Origin: Paenibacillus_G filicis
GTDB lineage: Bacteria > Bacillota > Bacilli > Paenibacillales > NBRC-103111
Assembly: GCF_038070315.1 (NCBI RefSeq)
Contig: NZ_JBBPCC010000016.1
Coordinates: 1 to 64,000, forward strand
DNA length: 64,000 bases
Reading direction: 5' to 3'
Numbering within the stretch: the first letter of the stretch is position 1; each line of letters begins with the position of its first letter. Of the stretch, positions 60,685 through 64,000 are shown piece after piece. Made by a program: the position numbers and the translations under genes. The notes beneath the pieces were generated by a model. The model searched no databases and was not told the origin of the DNA. It saw only the letters and a list, made by a program, of their open reading frames with translations.

Positions 60685-61467
60685 TTATATCAATCCGACG
60701 AGCTGGAGCCCCTGCCGGATGCCGTCCTGAGAGCTGGCGGCTGTCACAAGATCGGCCAGCTCCTTGACCTCATCCGGGGCGTTGCCCATCGCGATGCCAG
60801 TTCCGACGAAGGACAGCATTTCCTTGTCATTCAAGCCATCGCCGAAGGCGTAGCATTGCTGCGGAGCGGCACCGAGCAGATCCAGCAGCTTGCGAATCCC
60901 GACGGCTTTGGAACCGCCGGAGGGCAGTACGTCGGCAGCCAGCTCATGCCAGTGGTAAAACCGGTAGTCGGGGAAGTTCTCCGCATAAAGCTGCCGGTCG
61001 GTATGGGGACAAAATAAATAGGCCTGATACACCGGGGAATGCTTGTAGAATAACGGGTCTACCGGCGGATATTCCAGGTTCAGTGAGCCAAAGCTTGAAT
61101 GAAGCAGAGGATGGGCCGCATGGCTTGCACATAGAGCGGCCTCGCTGCTGAACCCGACACAATGTCCGCGGTCGTGGGCGAACGTATGCATAGCTTCCAG
61201 GCGCTCCGGCTCCATCGGTGTCGCATGGACCGTCCGGCCCTGGTAGACGACGTATTGGCCGTTGGCCGAGATATAGGAATCAATGCCCAGTTCCTCACGC
61301 AGCCAGACGAATTGGCTGGGCATCCTGCCTGTTGAGATTAAGGTATGAACACCGCGGTCCTGAAGCTGCTTGACGGCCTGCTTGGTTGATTCGGGCAATT
61401 GGTTACGGTGGTCGAGCAGCGTTCCGTCAATATCAAAAAATACATAAGTATCCGTTGTTGGCGCCAT
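60685..61467 (-). CDS. HAD-superfamily phosphatase, Cof type
   Basis: A 260-residue haloacid-dehalogenase hydrolase of the Cof/type IIB cap subfamily that removes phosphate from sugars or nucleotides. Motif I is FFDIDGTLLD (nucleophile Asp and acid Asp), motif II LISTGR, motif III the Lys in GSKAVGIRKLL and motif IV AFGDGLNDKEM. A cap of about 100 residues lies between. GCGAGGA precedes the chosen ATG. It is divergent from the LacI-type regulator gene, and a palindrome lies between them. Confidence 0.88.
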   Translation of the reverse strand: MAPTTDTYVFFDIDGTLLDHRNQLPESTKQAVKQLQDRGVHTLISTGRMPSQFVWLREELGIDSYISANGQYVVYQGRTVHATPMEPERLEAMHTFAHDRGHCVGFSSEAALCASHAAHPLLHSSFGSLNLEYPPVDPLFYKHSPVYQAYLFCPHTDRQLYAENFPDYRFYHWHELAADVLPSGGSKAVGIRKLLDLLGAAPQQCYAFGDGLNDKEMLSFVGTGIAMGNAPDEVKELADLVTAASSQDGIRQGLQLVGLI

Positions 61468-61689
61468 AGATGGTTTCCTCGCTCCGTATAGTCTTTGCGA
61501 CATCCGTCACGCCGGTACGCCCCGGAAGGGAGTGGTCGCATGATCGTTACTCCCTGCTCCCGGAGGGAACCCGTCACGCCGTCTTGCCGCAGTTGAAGCG
61601 ACGCCGCCCGTCGGTTCCCCGCCATCCCAACTTAGGTTCGGCAGGGATCGTTGAACGGTTATCGTTCGCTTCCAGCTCATCTTAATTTG

Positions 61690-61703
61690 TGAAATGCATT
61701 TCA
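61690..61703. promoter_or_regulatory. 14-bp perfect palindrome, candidate LacI-family operator
   Basis: TGAAATGCATTTCA is perfectly symmetric. It lies 40 bases before the LacI-type gene and in the divergent gap with the HAD gene. LacI-family operators are commonly palindromes of this size with a central CG; here the centre is GC. Confidence 0.5.
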
Positions 61704-61743
61704 TGTCAAGCCATTTTTTCGATAACGGAAAAGGGTGGGACCT

Positions 61744-62721
61744 ATGGCCAATATCAAACAAATCGCCCGGCAGGCGGGCGTGTCCGTCGCCACGGTCTCC
61801 CGGGTACTGAACGGGCATCCGTATGTATCGGAGGCCAAGCGGCGGGCGGTGGAGGCAGCGGTAGAGGCGCTGAACTATGCGCCCAATGCCAACGCCATCC
61901 ATCTGATCAAAGGCAAGACGCAGATGATCGGTGTGCTGCTGCCGTTTGTGAACCATGCTTATTTCGCCACACTGGTCGAAGGAATCGGGATCGGAGCACT
62001 GCAGCACCAATACCGGCTGCTGCTCTGTCAGACGAATTACGAGGAAGCGAAGGAGCTTGAGGTGCTGGACATGCTCAAGATGAAGCAGCTGGACGGGCTG
62101 ATCGTCTGCTCCAAGGCCTCCTCCTGGGACAAGATCCAGTCGTATGCGGCCTATGGACCCATCGTAGCCTGCGACGATGCCGGAGACCGGCCGATATCGT
62201 CGGTGTATATCGACCACTACCGGTGCTTCGAGCTCGGCATGCGGTATCTAATCGGGAAGGGCCACCGGCGGATCGGCTACTGCCAGAGCCGGCCCGACAG
62301 CAACAGCGGGCTGCAGCGGCGGCGTGCTTACGAAAACCTGCTGGGAGAACTGGGAGAACCGCTGAGGGAAGAGTGGATGCTTAGCGACTGCGTCCATATG
62401 GAGGACGGTGCGGAGGTGATCGACCGGCTGCTGCAGTTGAGGGAGCGTCCGACGGCCCTGCTCGTGTCGGGAGATACCGTGGCAGGAGGGGTTCTGGCAG
62501 AAGCGGAACGAAGGGGCATCCGAGTGCCCGAGGAGCTGGCCATTGTCGGTCTGGATAATCAGCCGATCGCCAGAGTGCTGGGTATCACCACGATCGACAA
62601 TCAGGTGGGATCGATGGGACAGGTGGCCGTCCGGCTGCTGCACGACAGGATCAGCGGCCGGGCGGGACAGTTCGAGCGGCTGGAGCTGTCTTACCGCTTG
62701 TTGGAGCGGCAAACCGTCTGA
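61744..62721 (+). CDS. LacI-family transcriptional regulator
   Basis: A 325-residue regulator. The LacI helix-turn-helix and hinge are at residues 3-60 (NIKQIARQAGVSVATVSRVLNG, PYVSEAKRRAVEAAVEALNYAPNANA) and the rest is a periplasmic-binding-type effector domain (IGVLLPFVNHAYFATLVEGI, LDGLIVCSK, GHRRIGYCQSR, IVGLDNQPIARVLGITTIDNQ). GGGTGGG precedes the ATG. The divergent HAD phosphatase suggests control of a sugar-phosphate pathway, possibly including itself. The effector is unknown. Confidence 0.9.
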   Translation: MANIKQIARQAGVSVATVSRVLNGHPYVSEAKRRAVEAAVEALNYAPNANAIHLIKGKTQMIGVLLPFVNHAYFATLVEGIGIGALQHQYRLLLCQTNYEEAKELEVLDMLKMKQLDGLIVCSKASSWDKIQSYAAYGPIVACDDAGDRPISSVYIDHYRCFELGMRYLIGKGHRRIGYCQSRPDSNSGLQRRRAYENLLGELGEPLREEWMLSDCVHMEDGAEVIDRLLQLRERPTALLVSGDTVAGGVLAEAERRGIRVPEELAIVGLDNQPIARVLGITTIDNQVGSMGQVAVRLLHDRISGRAGQFERLELSYRLLERQTV

Positions 62722-62723
62722 GT

Positions 62724-62774
62724 CTGTCCCGGGCATCGGAAGCTAGCCCATGCCCCGGGTGAAGGCGCGGACAG
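62724..62774. repeat. Nested stem-loop between convergent genes
   Basis: CTGTCC/GGACAG outer arms enclose CCCGGGCAT/ATGCCCCGGG inner arms with one bulge. There is no U-tract; it probably ends the convergent LacI-type and membrane-protein transcripts. Confidence 0.5.
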
Positions 62775-62775
62775 G

Positions 62776-63150
62776 CTAGGAGACGGGGGACTTGCTCCCG
62801 GTGCGGCGCAGAGCGCTCCAGGTCAGCATCGCGCAGCAGAAATCGACCAGGCTGAGGGCGATGAAGATCGGCTTCACCATACCGAGGATGTAGAACACGA
62901 TCATGAATACCGGGATGGAAGCTCGCGTGTATACGGTCAGATAGAAAAAGCCGGTTATGTTCTGACGGGCGGTCTGGTAATAGTAGAACGCCAGAAACAG
63001 CATAAACATGCCGATCATGCGCAGCCAGATATAGCTCTCCGCCTGAAAGCCTAGCAGCTCGGCGAGCAGCCCCGGGCCCAGCAGCAGCGTGAGGCCCAGC
63101 ACCCCAATGTAGAAGCCGAAATAATAGATGGTTTTAGCGGGCAAGGACAC
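62776..63150 (-). CDS. Small four-helix membrane protein, GTG start
   Basis: A 124-residue integral membrane protein with four hydrophobic segments (about 7-25, 38-56, 65-85, 90-110) and a short charged tail. AGGGGG lies seven bases before GTG 63150; the upstream ATG at 63183 has no site. It is divergent from rluF by 67 bases. The family is not recognised; the pattern resembles small DUF-type four-TM proteins. Confidence 0.75.
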   Translation of the reverse strand: MSLPAKTIYYFGFYIGVLGLTLLLGPGLLAELLGFQAESYIWLRMIGMFMLFLAFYYYQTARQNITGFFYLTVYTRASIPVFMIVFYILGMVKPIFIALSLVDFCCAMLTWSALRRTGSKSPVS

Positions 63151-63217
63151 GCGATAACCCCCTGAAACATGGTATGATAGCACTGGTTACAGACATGAAA
63201 GGAAAGCGAGAATAACG

Positions 63218-63922
63218 ATGAGAATCAATAAATACATTAGCGAGACCGGTCTTTGCTCCCGAAGGGAAGTCGACAAGCTGGTAGAAGCGGGACGGATCAC
63301 GATCAACGGTGTCAAGGCTGAGCTGGGCAGTCAGGTGGATGAAGGCGATGACGTCCGGGTAGACGGCCGGCCGATTCATGCCAAGACCAAAGCCGTATAT
63401 ATAGCTTTGAATAAGCCGGTCGGCATCACCAGCACGACAGAGCGTCATGTACGCGGGAACATTGTCGATTATGTCGGTCACGCCGAGCGGATCTTCCCGA
63501 TCGGCCGTTTGGATAAGGACTCTGAGGGTCTGATTCTGATGACCAATGACGGCGATATCGTCAATAAGGTGCTGCGTTCCGAGAACGAGCATGAGAAAGA
63601 ATACATCGTCACCGTGGACCGGCCGCTTACCGCCGGGTTCCTGCAGGGCATGTCGAGCGGCGTACGCATCCTGGGGACGATGACCAAGCCCTGCCGGATC
63701 AGCAGGGTGGACGAGCGGACCTTCCGCATCATCCTCACGCAGGGGCTCAACCGCCAAATCCGCCGGATGTGTAGCGCCTTCGGCTACGAAGTGCGGCGGC
63801 TTAAGCGCGTGAGGATTATGAATATCCACCTGGCCGGCCTGCCGGCCGGCAAGTGGCGCGAGCTGACCGAGACGGAGCTGTCCGAGCTGCTTCGTCTGAT
63901 CGGCCACGAGCCTACGCGTTAG
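63218..63922 (+). CDS. rluF: 23S rRNA pseudouridine synthase, RluF type
   Basis: A 234-residue pseudouridine synthase of the RsuA/RluB/E/F group. The S4 RNA-binding domain (about 1-55; MRINKYISETGLCSRREVDKLVE) precedes the catalytic domain, where the active-site Asp is in GRLDKDSEGLILMTNDG. The C-terminal ILTQGLNRQIRRMCSAFGYEVRRLKRVRIMN block closely follows RluF, which modifies U2604 near the peptidyl-transferase centre. AAAGGAAAG precedes the ATG. Confidence 0.9.
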   Translation: MRINKYISETGLCSRREVDKLVEAGRITINGVKAELGSQVDEGDDVRVDGRPIHAKTKAVYIALNKPVGITSTTERHVRGNIVDYVGHAERIFPIGRLDKDSEGLILMTNDGDIVNKVLRSENEHEKEYIVTVDRPLTAGFLQGMSSGVRILGTMTKPCRISRVDERTFRIILTQGLNRQIRRMCSAFGYEVRRLKRVRIMNIHLAGLPAGKWRELTETELSELLRLIGHEPTR

Positions 63923-63935
63923 GCGGCAGGAAGCA

Positions 63936-64000
63936 TCAGCCGTTGAATTTGTAGCCAACTCCCCGAACCGTCAGAATATACCGGGGATCTGTCGGATTCG
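63936..64000 (-). CDS. C-terminus of an OmpR-type response regulator (truncated by window end)
   Basis: The last 20 codons of a minus-strand gene running out of the window. The translation ends DPRYILTVRGVGYKFNG, the typical winged-helix wing and C-terminal strand of an OmpR/PhoB-family regulator. It converges on rluF with only 13 bases between stops. Confidence 0.85.
   Translation of the reverse strand, partial: NPTDPRYILTVRGVGYKFNG

Overview
The window looks like chromosomal DNA from a G+C-rich, endospore-forming member of the Bacillota, most likely a Paenibacillus relative. This rests on strong AAGGAGG-type ribosome sites, frequent GTG and TTG starts, a CotD-like spore coat gene, a Spo0B-type kinase, DUF3221 and copper-amine-oxidase-N domains, and many two-component systems. 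I saw no insertion sequence, prophage, CRISPR array, rRNA or tRNA gene. The taxonomic assignment is inference.

Layout. 0-11.2 kb: an uptake and oxidation locus with a peptide/opine-type ABC transporter (binding lipoprotein, two ATPases, two permeases), two paralogous flavin monooxygenases of the NtaA/SnaA/DszA type, an OsmC-like thiol peroxidase, and LysR and RpiR regulators. It is probably for scavenging an organosulfur or organonitrogen compound. 11.5-16 kb: a LytTR regulator, a degenerate OmpR-type regulator, a Spo0B-type sensor kinase and a Gfo/Idh/MocA dehydrogenase. 16.1-21.2 kb: a secreted CAP-domain protein, a two-component system and a divergent DUF3221 protein. 21.4-25.2 kb: a peroxide-defence cluster (PerR-like Fur protein, winged-helix regulator, catalase, second Fur-family protein, Dps). 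25.4-40.8 kb: an orphan SARP-like response regulator, DsbA/FrnE protein, an ABC exporter with its two-component system, TVP38, CysC, RsgA, an MFS transporter, a secreted protein beside another two-component system, and DinB. 40.8-53.5 kb: GlnRS, a chemoreceptor, EcsC, DUF72, D-Ala-D-Ala carboxypeptidase, CotD, a frameshifted kinase-like gene, a receiver-PAS-kinase hybrid and a methyltransferase. 53.6-64 kb: a secreted five-repeat protein, a DNA glycosylase, PBP1-type synthase, HAD phosphatase, LacI regulator, RluF and the end of a further response regulator.

The most interesting signal is regulatory. Three promoter regions carry arrays of heptamers spaced exactly 11 bp apart, the pattern bound by OmpR/PhoB-family regulators. 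The array before the response regulator at 19597-20289 and the one before the five-repeat secreted protein at 53665 share a TTCAG/TTTAAG-like core in the same orientation, which suggests one regulator controls both. A third array (TTCAT core) lies between a winged-helix regulator gene and the catalase gene. There it sits just upstream of a PerR/Fur-like palindrome that recurs, with one mismatch, on the promoter of the first Fur-family gene. This predicts activator plus repressor control of catalase.

Six small or partial genes are annotated that are easily missed (44, 49, 53, 73, 90 and 91 residues). All functional calls come from reading motifs by eye; no database search was run.
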